NCBI GenBank assembly: GCA_009663005.1
Contig: CM018892.1
Coordinates: 6,517,393-6,547,392, forward strand
Source: Actinidia chinensis
Taxonomy: Eukaryota > Streptophyta > Magnoliopsida > Ericales > Actinidiaceae
DNA: 30,000 nucleotides
Direction of reading: 5' to 3'
A program made the position numbers and the translations under genes. How positions within the stretch are numbered: the stretch's first letter is position 1; each line of letters opens with the position of its first letter. The notes under the pieces are model-generated. The model ran no database searches. It was not told the origin of the DNA and was given only the letters and a program-made list of their open reading frames with translations. Of the stretch, positions 7,952 to 17,959 are shown piece after piece.

Positions 7952-10456
7952 CTAGATTGATAAGAATAGGAATTCATGAGATGGAAATTTTTTTTATTAT
8001 GATTTTATATCTTGCCATTATCATATTTCTTATCCCTAATTATAGGACATGATTAATTGGTTGTAGTCTCCAACTTGGAATACAAGTTTCTAACCAAAGG
8101 TGGTTAGTTTTGGTAGTTTAACTTGGACTGTACCATAGGTGTTTTATATATTAGGACTTACTTTATCTTTCTCTATTAGTAGGAGTTCATCTATTTAAAA
8201 TTGGTTGGATAGGCTAAGAAGCCAAGAGTCTGATCCTAAATGGAATATGATACTAATTTTTTTTAGACTCATTACTTGAATTAGGATTCTTCATTTTTCT
8301 TCAAACTTGATTTTTCGAATGTGTTTGATTATGTCTTGAATCTAGTTTGATTAGAATTCTATTTTTTTAAAGAGATTTAGGTTAAGTGGAATCTTTTAAA
8401 ATGATTTCTCAAAAGTGTTTGAAACATAAAAGTTTTCTTTATTGGATAGGAATCTAAGAGTACTAGTTCACTTAGGATTCTATTTTTTGGAAAGTGTCCA
8501 ATTAAGTTGAAATCATTATTCAAAAATCTTGGATACTGGATTCTATACTTTGATCTTAGTCATGGGATATGATTGGCTAAGATTATATGAACCCTAGGAA
8601 TTAAAAAGGATAATTAAGCATATTGATAGTGGTAATCATGACACATTATAAAACTCTCTCAAAACTATAATAATTCAAGTGGGAGCGGGAGTGCTAAGAT
8701 ATCCCTGCCTTTCCATATTGATTCACAAATAAGGTTATTGGCGGGTATAACCTCGTCACTAATCTTGGGTTGCCCTCGGAGAGTTATATCATTCACTGGT
8801 TAACGTTGTGAGTTTCTTAGTGAGAGAATGAAGGATATCGATTTGAGGGTGATTCCCCTACGGAAGGTATTGGCAGGAATAGTGAGATTGAAAAGTTGAA
8901 AAGTTGATTCTTGCCTTGGCGTTGAAAGCCCAAAAATCAAGCATAATCAGTGTTGGGAACTCTAAGAAGAAAGTTAGAAAAAAATGGTTAGCATTCGAAC
9001 TCCAGAAAAACCCAAGATAAAGAAGAGTTCGAAGCTAGGAAAAAATTCGGAATTATTTTACTTAGCGTCCGAATACCCAAATGCAAGAGGAACCAGCGTT
9101 CGAACGCTAGAAATTTTTTTCAAAAATCAGTCTCGATATTTTGGCCATAACTTTTTACTCCAATTTTCGATTAAGCTAATTTTTGATGCGTTGGAAAGAA
9201 CACTTCAAGTTCCACAACTTTGTCTCTAATAAGTATTGGCTGAATCGATAAAGTATGCAAAATTGAGCTATAATAGATAGGTTAAAAATTAGCCTTAGGG
9301 TTCGAACTCTAGCAGAGGAGTTCAAACAGCGAGAAGGAACTTTCTTAGTGTTGGAATGTTGTACGATAAGGCATTTTGAGGGTTGAAATGACTAAGAAAA
9401 AAAACTGGATAGAAAGCTAACTAGGAGACTCGGATTGGGGACTTCTATTAAAACCTTATTACGATTTTTGATTGAGGACACGTTATTTTAGGTTTTATTA
9501 TTTCTAATTTGTGATCATAGTTTTAATTATTCTGTTAATTTTTACATTCATTAGTTTTCGTTTCAATTTAATTTTATAGATTTAATTTTATTACCACGTA
9601 TTTTTGTATCAAGTTAAGATTTCAAATTTTGGTTATTCGTTCTTAGAGTTTAATATTTCAGAATGATTTCAATATTTAGTTTTTTACATTTGTAGCATGA
9701 GTGGGAATTTTCCCCCCCCCCCCCCCCCCCCCCCAACTTGGGAATCGATTGTGAAGATCAATTGGGAATCGAAGGTATGAACAATGGAGGTAATTTTGGT
9801 TTTCACCGGTAGATCTTCTGATTTTTATTTCTTCTTCTTGTTTCTTCAGTATCTACACTGCTTCTCCCGCTAAATTACTTTGACAACTTAGGCAATCCTA
9901 TTATGTTCGGTAACGGTTATAGTGAATTGAGACTCCGTATATTACGCTGTACTGTTTATGCGTGAGTTAGGTTCAGTATATGTGCTACGTGAGATCGATG
10001 ATTGCACGACCATAATTAAACAACAAATTTATTTAGAAGTTGAGATTCGAAGAACAATTGATTTTAAAAGCTAAATCTTCCGCATCCGAGACTCATGACG
10101 TATAGTCTAAGGATTGACTTTATACAAAGCTCCATGAAATTTTGAGAGAAACTCGATTGGTTGATTTAATTAATTCTTGAGTCATTTTATTATACAATTC
10201 AAATCAATTTTCATTACTTTAATAATTTAGACTTAATTTTAAACTCATTAAAACCAAATACAATATTTTTTTTGAAGCATATTTTGGATCATGTTAGGAT
10301 TGAATTGACTATTTTAGTTCTCTTATTTTCACCTTGGCACTGTTCCTCGTGAGATCGATACTCGTACTTTAATTTTATTACTATTTCACGACCCGTAGAC
10401 TTGCGGTAAGGAATTCACTTTTGGGAGTGAAGACACTTGATCTTCTAGTGGCTAGG
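7952..10456. mobile_element. Putative non-coding insertion inside the Copia-A leader
   Basis: Bracketed by the exact 16-bp repeat, this stretch has LTR-like texture rather than gene-like texture. From about 8960 to 9330 it carries repeated palindromic motifs around TTCGAA (for example GCGTTCGAACGC at 9098-9109) and a TTTGGCCATAACTTTTTACT motif often seen in plant LTRs. Near 10320-10410 it has CCTCGTGAGATCGATACTCG followed by ACCCGTAGACTTGCGG, which resembles the 3' region of Ty3-gypsy LTRs. No primer site or gene follows. I infer a solo LTR or non-autonomous element, family unknown. The 81-codon frame at 8984 lies among the palindromic motifs and has no protein motif. Confidence 0.35.
9712..9734 (+). 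repeat. Poly-C homopolymer, 23 nt
   Basis: This is an uninterrupted run of 23 C in a very AT-rich setting. It follows GAATTTT and is followed by AACTTGGGAATCGAT. It may be a genuine homopolymer or a base-calling or gap-filling artefact. Confidence 0.95.
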
Positions 10457-10472
10457 GTCCACTTAAGGAGTT
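10457..10472 (+). repeat. 16-bp direct repeat, right copy
   Basis: This is an exact match to 7936-7951 (GTCCACTTAAGGAGTT). Copia-A gag-like coding sequence begins almost immediately after it. Confidence 0.5.
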
Positions 10473-12136
10473 TTTTGCAGCATATAGCGTGGACTCAGGC
10501 AAATCTTGGTCTCTATTGATGGTGTGCTTCAGCAGCAACATTGCTTATGCCCCCAACATACGGGATTTGCTCTTAACCTCAAGGAGGATGTTTTGGTGAG
10601 CAAGGACGTTCTGTTAGGCAGAATGTCATGAGAACCTTTTGAACACCAAGATGGCATAAGGAACTCCAGTTTGGAACATGCGTTAATAATGCTTGATTTT
10701 TTAAATGAACAGAATCCTTAGTGCTAAGATTGAATGCGGATTCTCAGATTGAATAATCTTCAGTCTTTGCCTGACTCATTTAATCAGTTGATACTTCACT
10801 ATCTTATGAACAAAAGAACTCTAAATTGTCTGAGTTGATAATAGTTGCAGGTGGCTGAAGGTATCATTAAATTCTAAGAAATGTTCTGATGGTCCTATGC
10901 TCGAGATTCTTCTTTAAAAAAACTTAATCCAAAAGGCAAGAAGTGATGAAGAAAGCAAGGCCAAACAGTCAACAAAGGTGAATTCCAAGCCAAAGGAATT
11001 CAGATAAGGGATGTACTAAGGGCAAGTGTTTCCACTAATGGCAAGGATGGTCTTGGAAGAGAACTCTGCCCAATTGTCATTTCTATAAGAACCAGGTAGT
11101 TTGAGTCACTTGTTGGCTAGACATGTTTTTGTGTCGTCTTCTTCTGATACTGGTGTATGATATCATGAGCCACTATCATGTTGCAATTCACTTGTAGGGT
11201 TCCAGGTAACTAAGCAACTTAGTGATAAGGAAATCACCTTTGGCATCATGGGAACATCAGTTTGATTGCAGCTTTATCAGTTAGAGTGTTAGGTTATCTT
11301 TCCGTATTATGGTAAGGGTCGGTTTTAGATGATTGTCTTTATGTACTGGAATTCATCGGACTTTGATTTCTATTAGTTCTTTATAAAAAAAGGATACTCA
11401 GGCATTTTTCTGTCTTCAAACTGTTTTTACTAAAAAGCATGTCTTGTTTGTTTGTTCCAATACATTGGCTTGATGGCTTTACTAGGGACTCCTATGACTA
11501 CTCCAGTTCCCCTTACTACGAACACTAAATAATGATACACAAGAAACTACCATTAAAAGAAAAGCTCCTTCAGTTAATTTCAACATATCTTTGGCATCTA
11601 GACGGTCATTATTAATCTGAATACGGATCCAAATTTATGTTTAGAAATGGACCTCTAGTTTATGTTTTCTCTTGAACTACTACCAACCGGTAATCCTGTT
11701 TTAGAAGGATGATGACAAAAAGGTAGTTTTTCCTACCAATGTCAAGTCAAAAGAAACTGTTGAACTTGGTGCAAACTAAGGTCTGTGGTCCTATAAATAT
11801 CCACGGAGAGTGGGATGTATTTTGTCACTTTTGTGGATGATTACTAACGGTTTGGCTATGTTTACCTTATGCACCGCACGGTCTGACACCTTTGATTTTT
11901 TTGGAGAGTTTAAGATAGAAGCAGAAAAGCAAATAAGTAAAAGCCCTTAAGCCCTTCAATCGGATCGGGTGGTTAATACCTCTCATGGGAAATTTTGATG
12001 ACTAATTAAGAATAGTGGTGAAATACCTCTCAGGGTAATTTGAGGACTACTTAAGATTATGGCTAGTATCACATTGCCGTGCACTAGGCACACCACAGCA
12101 AAATGGTATTGCAGAGAGAGGAGAGGAACAGAACCT
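10473..12136 (+). pseudogene. Copia-A gag-protease-integrase, degenerate and truncated
   Basis: The product would be a Ty1-copia polyprotein giving capsid (Gag), aspartic protease and integrase. Domains appear in the expected order when frames are switched. Gag capsid text is at about 10480-10870, including DSQI and the SLPDSFNQL-type region near 10740-10790. A lysine-rich linker AKQSTKVNSKPK lies near 10965. A zinc knuckle starting KCFH lies at 11021-11072, its second cysteine lost and the rest shifted. A protease remnant SDTG is near 11144. A GAG-pre-integrase block (SEYGSKFMF, MMTKR) is at about 11600-11730, and the integrase core VCGPINIH at about 11780, ending at the TPQQNGIAER block near 12090. 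There are in-frame stops and frame changes every few dozen codons. A 47-bp stretch is duplicated at 11968-12062. The gene ends where the Sirevirus LTR begins. It cannot make a working product. Confidence 0.8.
11968..12062 (+). repeat. ~47-bp tandem duplication inside Copia-A integrase
   Basis: Copy 1 (11968-12014) and copy 2 (12017-12062) share ATACCTCTCA, a GG(G)AATTT-like core, GA-GACTA and TTAAGAtTA. They encode the same integrase segment twice (the YLS..F.D block), so normal Copia integrases would have only one. Confidence 0.6.
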
Positions 12137-13565
12137 TGTTGAAATCAAAACTTTTGATGATTAAAATTAGTTAAAACAAAGTCCCCCCAAAGCTTTTTGC
12201 CATTATAAAAAGTCTCCATATTTTAAAAATTGGCCTTGCACATGACTAAACGAGTTAGTTTTGAAATATTTAACAAATCACAAGCAGATGCATTTGAAAC
12301 TATACCAAGCAGTGATAAAAAGATGTGATCACAATATTTAAATAAAAGAAGAAAAGCAAAACCAAGTGAAACTATCAAACAAGAAAAAAAAATAAAAGCT
12401 CTCTGTCCAAAGATGGATCTCTGGAAACACGTGTAAAACCAATCGAAGTTAAATTTCGGTCCGATCGAAGTTCATGTTCGGATCGACTGAAGTTATGAAA
12501 CCAAAGTCCCAGAGCACAGATCGAATGTCAAGAACACTTGAACTGATTTCTAAACAAAATAGCTCTCTGGAACTAAAGGCAAATTTCAACCGAAGTCAAG
12601 TTCGGTTCAACCGAAGTGTCTGAAGACTTCGACCGAAGTTCAGAAGATCTATGCAGAGCACAAACATAGCACAAAACAGAGCACTAACGCAAGCTACTGG
12701 AAATGAAAGCCTCCACCGAAGTTGAAGTTCGATCCAACCAAAATTCAAAAAAAGTCGGACCGAAATTAATAAATAGGAATAGGGCACAAAAACAGAGCAC
12801 TAAGGCAAGCTACTAGAAATAACAGGCAAAGTTCAACCGAAGTTTAAGTTTGGTCAAACCGAAGTTTTGAAAAGTCCGACCGAAGTTTTAAATTTCAAAC
12901 AAGAACGTCAAAATCCCACAGAGTAATGGACTGAGTGTTGAGATAAATCAAAACCGGTCCCGCAGACACATTAAATGTGCCCTGCCAACGTCTACTCTTT
13001 TGAGCTTGGGCTTTTAAAAAAACAAAACCCTTGGGGTGTTGGGAAGGTATTGAAAAGTGATTCAAACTATCTTCTTGCACGCATTTAATTAATTTAATCA
13101 TTATCGAGATTCATTTATGAGGTTTTTTGATTTGCACAAAAACATTGGAGTTTATATCACTCTAGATAAAAAGAGCTTTCATTGTTTTATTTGATCTTGA
13201 GTGAATAAGCCTTAAATATTTTATCTATTGTAACCCTTTGAAAGAATCACATTGTGTGATTGATAGAGATCCAAGAGTGGAAGACTCTTGAAGACTAGGT
13301 GTTCTAGTGATTAAAAGGTTTGACAAGCACCCGCAAGCTTGTTGAAAATAGTGATATCCTAAGGAGGTCTTGGAGAAATGAACGTAGGCACAGTTTGGCC
13401 GAACCACTATAAATAGTTTACAATCTCTTCTCTTCTTCTATTATTGTTTACATATTTGTATGCTTGAGTAGAAATTGCATACTAGGATACTGGATTAAAT
13501 TTTAATTGGCCATTAAGTGTAGCCAACCTATTTCACCCCTTTCATAATTTACTTTTTAACTAACA
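12137..13565 (+). repeat. 5' LTR of the Sirevirus-like element
   Basis: It starts TGTTGAAATC and ends ...TTTTTAACTAACA one base before the primer site. The first ~940 bp align with 29204-30000, which fixes the left edge. The body has at least two tandem units of about 116 bp that share ACAGAGCACTAA(C/G)GCAAGC (12676 and 12792), and many copies of an inverted pair built on ACCGAAGT and TTCGGT. The 3' part has CACTATAAATAG at 13406-13417 and a pyrimidine-rich tract. In a hand comparison of about 200 bp, identity to the 3' LTR is near 94%. Confidence 0.88.
12437..12895. repeat. Cluster of CCGAAGT/ACTTCGG motifs in the Sirevirus LTR
   Basis: Direct and inverted copies of a core CCGAAGTT / AACTTCGG or TTCGGT(C/T) pair recur at about 12444-12495, 12588-12648, 12714-12765 and 12832-12890. 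Pairs such as AAGTTCGGTTCAACCGAAGT (12598-12617) can fold into short stems. Clusters of repeated palindromic motifs in the LTR are a known Sirevirus trait, although this core sequence is specific to this element as far as I can tell. Confidence 0.7.
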
Positions 13566-13566
13566 A

Positions 13567-13578
13567 TGGTATCAGAGC
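13567..13578 (+). other. Primer-binding site of the Sirevirus-like element
   Basis: TGGTATCAGAGC matches the initiator tRNA-Met primer site over 12 nt, then diverges (AGG instead of CAG). It sits one base after the LTR end. Confidence 0.85.
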
Positions 13579-13619
13579 AGGGCTCTAAAAGTAGTTGCGG
13601 ACTCTAACAATCAGGAGTA

Positions 13620-14858
13620 AAGATCCATGACAATTCGAGGAACACACATAACGAAGGTCAATCAATACTAGGTCACCATATTTTTCCGATAGTAACTATA
13701 ATTATGGAAAACTAGAATGAAAATATCATCAAAAAATGATATGCATGTAAAAAATTATTGAAAATTGACAGATTATACCTACAAAACAACCGAAAAAAGG
13801 AGAGCCAAAAATTAAAAAGGAAGGACACATAGACATAAAAGATGTCCAAAATAATGCGAAAGTTATGCTACTCTATATTATGCATTAGATGTAAATGATT
13901 TAATCGAATCTCGGTGTGAAACGGCTAAAGAAATTTGAATAAACGGAGTTACTCACGAGGGAACTAGTCAAGTGAAGGAATCAAAAGATAAAATATACTA
14001 GTTCAAAAATATAAATGTTCAAATGAAAACTAGTGAAACACATACCGAAATATGCATATTCACCGATATTATAAATGGTCTAAAATACTCTTGGCAACGT
14101 TTATAAATAACGCGGAAATAGCGGTGAGAAAAATTCTTAGGGTCTTAACAAGGAAGTAGGAGTCCTAACAGTGACCGCAACAGACGAAGCAAATGATCTT
14201 ACCAAAATGGTCTTATAATTACTCGGTTCCTCATGATACCTAAGATCACCTTAAAAAACAATGAGGAGATCTGATTGAAAGCAAGAAGAAAAGAGAAATT
14301 GCTTTCAAAAAACTTTCATAACACCGCTGAAGATTCACAAAATGAAGAGAAAGTGATGAGGAAATGGCCCTATTCACACGACGGTTTAACAAAAAGTTCA
14401 AAAAGGGAAGTTTCAAAAAAAAGGAAGTAGAAATTTGGAGAGAAGAGAAGTGAAGAAAGAGCCACATATGTTTTGAATGGCAAAAAATCGGGGGCATATA
14501 AAAAATTAATTGCCCAAAGTTACGAAAGAGAAGAGGAGCTCTAAAGAAAAATTTGAGAAATCCAAGAAGCCTTGCGGCTTGGGGAGAAAGTGACGACGAT
14601 TCAACGACGATGAGGCAAGTGTCAAGACGTAGCAAACATATACCTCGTAGCAAGGAAGAGGATACAAATGAGGTACCAATTTGAATCAAATTCAACATAA
14701 TAATCTGACAAGATATTACAATGACCTTATATGAGAGAATCTTGAAATGAGAGCAAAATTTAGCATGCGAAGAAAATAAATTACCCCTTACAAATGAAAT
14801 GAAACATTCAAGCGAGCATTCAAATGAGCTAAACTACTAAGAATAATGAACTCACAAA
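13620..14858 (+). pseudogene. Sirevirus-like gag, degenerate, split by the gypsy insertion
   Basis: This is the capsid gene of the Copia element. Readable fragments, in shifting frames, are SRCETAKEI followed by VTHEGTSQVKESKDK (about 13903-13995), IFTDIINGLKYSWQRL near 14055, and TRRFNKKFKKGSFKKKEVEI near 14376. A zinc-knuckle remnant at 14466-14516 (CFEWQK...NCPK) has lost one cysteine (Trp in its place). A Lys/Glu-rich region with predicted coiled-coil character follows (14720-14858). This order matches Sirevirus gag, which has one CCHC knuckle and a coiled-coil C-terminal part. It carries at least a dozen frame changes or stops. Coding stops at the GATAA duplication at 14859 and resumes in a compatible frame after 23088. 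The 150-codon minus-strand frame at 14246-14698 is its antisense shadow. Confidence 0.75.
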
Positions 14859-14863
14859 GATAA
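14859..14863 (+). repeat. Target-site duplication GATAA, left copy
   Basis: This 5-bp sequence lies immediately before TGT at the left edge of the gypsy element and is repeated at 23084-23088. Five base pairs is the standard duplication for Ty3-gypsy integration. Confidence 0.75.
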
Positions 14864-16277
14864 TGTCAAAATAGAGAATGTCAAATAAAGAATTGCATTT
14901 ATTCATGATGAACATTATTTATATGGAACGAAATACAATATTAACATTAGATAAAAAAACAAAACAATGCATGCTTTGATTTAAAATTCAGTAAAAATAA
15001 GACATATTAAGGAGACTCACCAAAAGGTGGTTTCCAATTTTCTTATTGTGAGCTACGATTCCGACTTTGGGTTCCGATGGTAAACTATATTAAACCGTTA
15101 GATCTACCCTATCGTGATATAATTAAGGAACTAAAATTTCATAAGTTTTAAGTTAGAAAATATTTAACATTGATAATGGATTAATTTTTGCAGGAATTTG
15201 CTGTGCACAAATTTTTAAAAAATAGTCACTTATTCTTATAATTTGTCAAATTCCTTCAGAAATAGTGTGACGCTAAACTTTTTAAAAACATAATTAGACA
15301 CTATCTTAATCTACAGTAAAACTATTATGAATTTATAAGCTATATAACTATTTTTAAAAAATTCATCAAAATACACATTCTTGCACCAAAAAATGTTCTA
15401 ACGCAGCTCGTTTATTTATTTTTTTGAGCATCGAAAACTTTTCATAATTTTATGAACTTAAATATGTAATTAATAGACATATAAATATATAACTATAAAA
15501 CTTTTAGATTATTTATGAGTTAGTTAACGATTTTTATAAAATCGTAGCATTTTACTGTGTTCTTTTTTTTTCCTGAAAAAATCTGTCAAAACAAAACAAA
15601 TGACTTTATGAAAAATTAGATGAAAAAACAACATTAAAAAACATTTAAATGTGAATAAAAAAATAAAATTGGAATTCATACCGTATTGTTTTTCCCTTTA
15701 ATATTTTTTTCTTTTCTTTCTATTTCTTCTCCTTCTGTTCATGTCTTCTTTTCGCTCTATTTTTCTTATTTGTTGGCCTCAAATTTCTTCTAATTGATGT
15801 TGTGTACCACTAGTACTAAATTTATAGTGAAGGTTTTTTTTCCTTTATTGCCACACACACATGCACCTTTGCCCAGCATTGCGCCACACACGTTCACAGG
15901 CATCACACACGGGGAGCCTATGATGCACATGCACACATGCACGTGCCACACTCCCACCCCGCACACACATGCACTGCACACTCCACACCAAACAAATGGG
16001 CAGCCATGATCACATGCCCACCACTAAGCACATCATGTCCACACAATACTCACACGCACTATAATCATGCAGGCAGCACCACTAGGTCCACCATGCACGC
16101 GGCACGCGCACGTGCATGCACACGCATTTGTGTCTACCGCATGTTTACAAGTGTCGTATCCATCGTGTTAGGTTTTCACTTAATATGACAGTAGTAAGTA
16201 ATATAACTATATATTTACCAAAAAAAATAGTCGTCACACTCAAAAAAAATATTATTTAGCCGGGTCGGGGTCTCACA
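14864..16277 (-). repeat. 3' LTR of the gypsy chromovirus, internally deleted
   Basis: It aligns in the same orientation with about 21790-23083. Shared anchors are CTCACCAAAAG, ACTAAAATTTCATAAGTTTTAA, GAGCATCGAAAACTTT and GAGCCTATGATGCACATGCA. On the minus strand it starts TGTGAGACCCCGACC at 16277. Only TGT remains of the ~0.6-0.7 kb that forms the opposite end in the other LTR, yet the target duplication abuts it directly, so an internal deletion is more likely than truncation. It is 1414 bp against 2001 bp for the other copy. Confidence 0.75.
15848..16120. repeat. CA/ATGCAC-rich low-complexity tract in the gypsy LTR
   Basis: There are dense CACACA and CATGCACA runs, repeated in the partner LTR at 22697-22925. 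They create long frames on both strands (15790-16188) that are compositional artefacts. On the sense (minus) strand it is a TG/GTGCAT-rich region of the LTR, much richer in G+C than its surroundings. Confidence 0.8.
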
Positions 16278-16290
16278 TCTTCCCACCTTA
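16278..16290 (-). other. Polypurine tract of the gypsy chromovirus
   Basis: The minus strand reads TAAGGTGGGAAGA immediately before the TGTGAGAC start of the 3' LTR. This is where the second-strand primer is expected in a Ty3-gypsy element. Confidence 0.8.
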
Positions 16291-16399
16291 GGAAGTTGGT
16301 TCTCCAAACTTTGTCACAACGTTACATATATTCACTATTATTTTCATTACTGGATTCTATTTACTTAGAAATTCAACTAATCGCCCAATAGTAGCGCGA

Positions 16400-17830
16400 A
16401 ATACAGTAGCACCTTATTTGAAATAGATACGGGTTATATTTTTGCGATATCACTTTCTTCTCCAAGTCACCTCTTCTCTTGATTGATTCTCCCCCAACTT
16501 GACAAGGGAATAGTTTATTCAAGTTGCTTTATTTGGTTTTAAGTGATCCGACCACAAGTCAGTCCTCATATTGCAGATTCTTCTCTAATTCGTTTCGGTG
16601 GTATTCACTACATGAGTGGATCGCGACAATCTTCTAAGCATGGAGATGTGGAAAAACATCATTGAACATTGCAAGTTCTGGTGGAGTTAAGGCCAAGTCG
16701 ATATGATACGGGTCTTATCTTCGAAAGGATCTCGACATGGTCCACGTAACACAGAATTAGTTTCCGTTCTTCCCAAAATCTCACTACTCCTTCATATGCG
16801 AGACCTTAAAGAATAACCCAATCACTTTCACGGAATTCCAATCCCTTTGTTGCTCTGCATAGTTCTTTTGGCGATCTAGGCAACTTAACTTGTCTGGATC
16901 AATTGATTTTCTCTGAGGTTCCTTCACAAATATTGTTGGTCACGTAAGTTCTGCCTTTCCACTTCTGTCCAGCAGTAAACTTAAATTCCTTCCGTATAAG
17001 CTTCAAAAGGTGCCCATGCTGATACTGTTGGTATTGCTGTTGTTGTATGTAAATCTTGCCAAAGGTAGGTGTTCCTCACAGCTGCCTTGAAATTCCATAT
17101 GCCTGCTCTTTAGTAACATCTTCCAACGTCTGTGACGTCCTTTTTGATTGCCGTCAGTCTTATGGGTGAAAAGTCGGTGGCAAATTCAATTTTGTCTCCA
17201 TTGCTTTTTAAAGTGACTACCAAAATCTTGATATGAATCTTGGATCTCAATTAATGTTATAGATACTGGAGAACCCATGTAGTCGAACAATCTCTTTCAC
17301 ATAGGTAGCGGCCATTTGATCCATAAAAATACGTATTATTCTTGAGCGGAATAAAATGCGCTGACTTCGTTAAACGATCGACTATTACCAGATTGAATGG
17401 TTCCTTCGACTGTACGAGAAAAGCCAACAATGTATGTCATCCATTGTAATGTCTCACACTCCACTTTGCCACTGGTAATGGTTGTAGTAGTCCCGTGTGA
17501 TTCTGTCGTCTTGACTTGATTCCTTGACACTGCAAACAACGATTGACGTACTCCTTGATATCTCGTTTCATACCCATCCACCAGTATATTTTCTTCAAAT
17601 CCTGATACATCTTTATCATCCCAGGGTGGATTGCCCACTTGGACTTATTTCCCTCTTCCATTATTTGTTGCTTGAGATCAAAAACATTGGGTACGCAAAT
17701 CCTATTTTGAAATTTAAAGACATCGTCAATCATCCTGAATTCTGAATTCGGGTTTGCTGCCTGACTATTAAAAATCTTTTTGAGTTTAAGATCTTCCATT
17801 TACTTAAGTTTGATTTCTTCTAAAATCGTC
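16400..17830 (-). pseudogene. Gypsy integrase with chromodomain remnant, degenerate
   Basis: The enzyme would insert the DNA copy into the host genome. The N-terminal zinc finger is at about 17525-17640 (AIHPGMIKMYQDLKKIYWW and CLQCQ); the expected first His reads as Asn (GNKSKW). The core block NLVIVDRLTKSAHFIPLKNN lies at 17335-17395 with its aspartate kept. The C-terminal part reads GLEFRESDWV near 16830-16860 and then KIRPVSYRLGL, the GPY/F-type module. At 16420-16510 ENQSREEVTWR and PYLF match the end of a chromodomain, which in chromoviruses targets insertion to heterochromatin. Stops and frame shifts occur throughout. The longest open parts are about 120 codons (17437-17799) and an out-of-frame 100 codons at 17336-17638. 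Confidence 0.8.
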
Positions 17831-17959
17831 GGTTCCGCAATCATTGTTGCACATAGGTCTTCTCGTCTCCGAGTTATTACTTCCAACTCCAACTCTTTCA
17901 TTTCTCTGGGTAGACTTCATTGTTCCGTTAATAGAGCATTTAACTTCCCCGTTGCCTTT

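Larger units (their letters stand above)
5525..12136 (+). mobile_element. Copia-A: Ty1-copia retrotransposon, 5' part, interrupted by a Sirevirus
   Basis: The visible part comprises a 5' LTR, a tRNA-Met primer site, a long leader and a degenerate gag-protease-integrase. The coding similarity stops at 12136, inside the integrase core, exactly where the LTR of a second element begins (TGTTGAAATC at 12137). The last Copia-A motif before the break is the integrase TPQQNGIAER signature. This shows that the second element inserted into Copia-A. RT, RNase H and the 3' LTR of Copia-A should resume to the right of position 30000. The element is dead: no stretch of gag or pol is open for more than a few dozen codons. 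Confidence 0.8.

Noticed and set aside
8984..9229. 81-codon plus-strand frame
   Set aside because: It spans the TTCGAA palindromes of an LTR-like repeat and has no protein motif.
14246..14698. 150-codon minus-strand open frame
   Set aside because: It is antisense to the Sirevirus gag, whose zinc knuckle and basic region are readable on the plus strand. The purine-rich sense strand avoids stops on the other strand by composition.
15790..16188. Overlapping His/Thr-rich and Cys/Val-rich frames on both strands
   Set aside because: They are produced by CA/ATGCAC low-complexity sequence in the gypsy LTR. The same occurs at 22368-23044.
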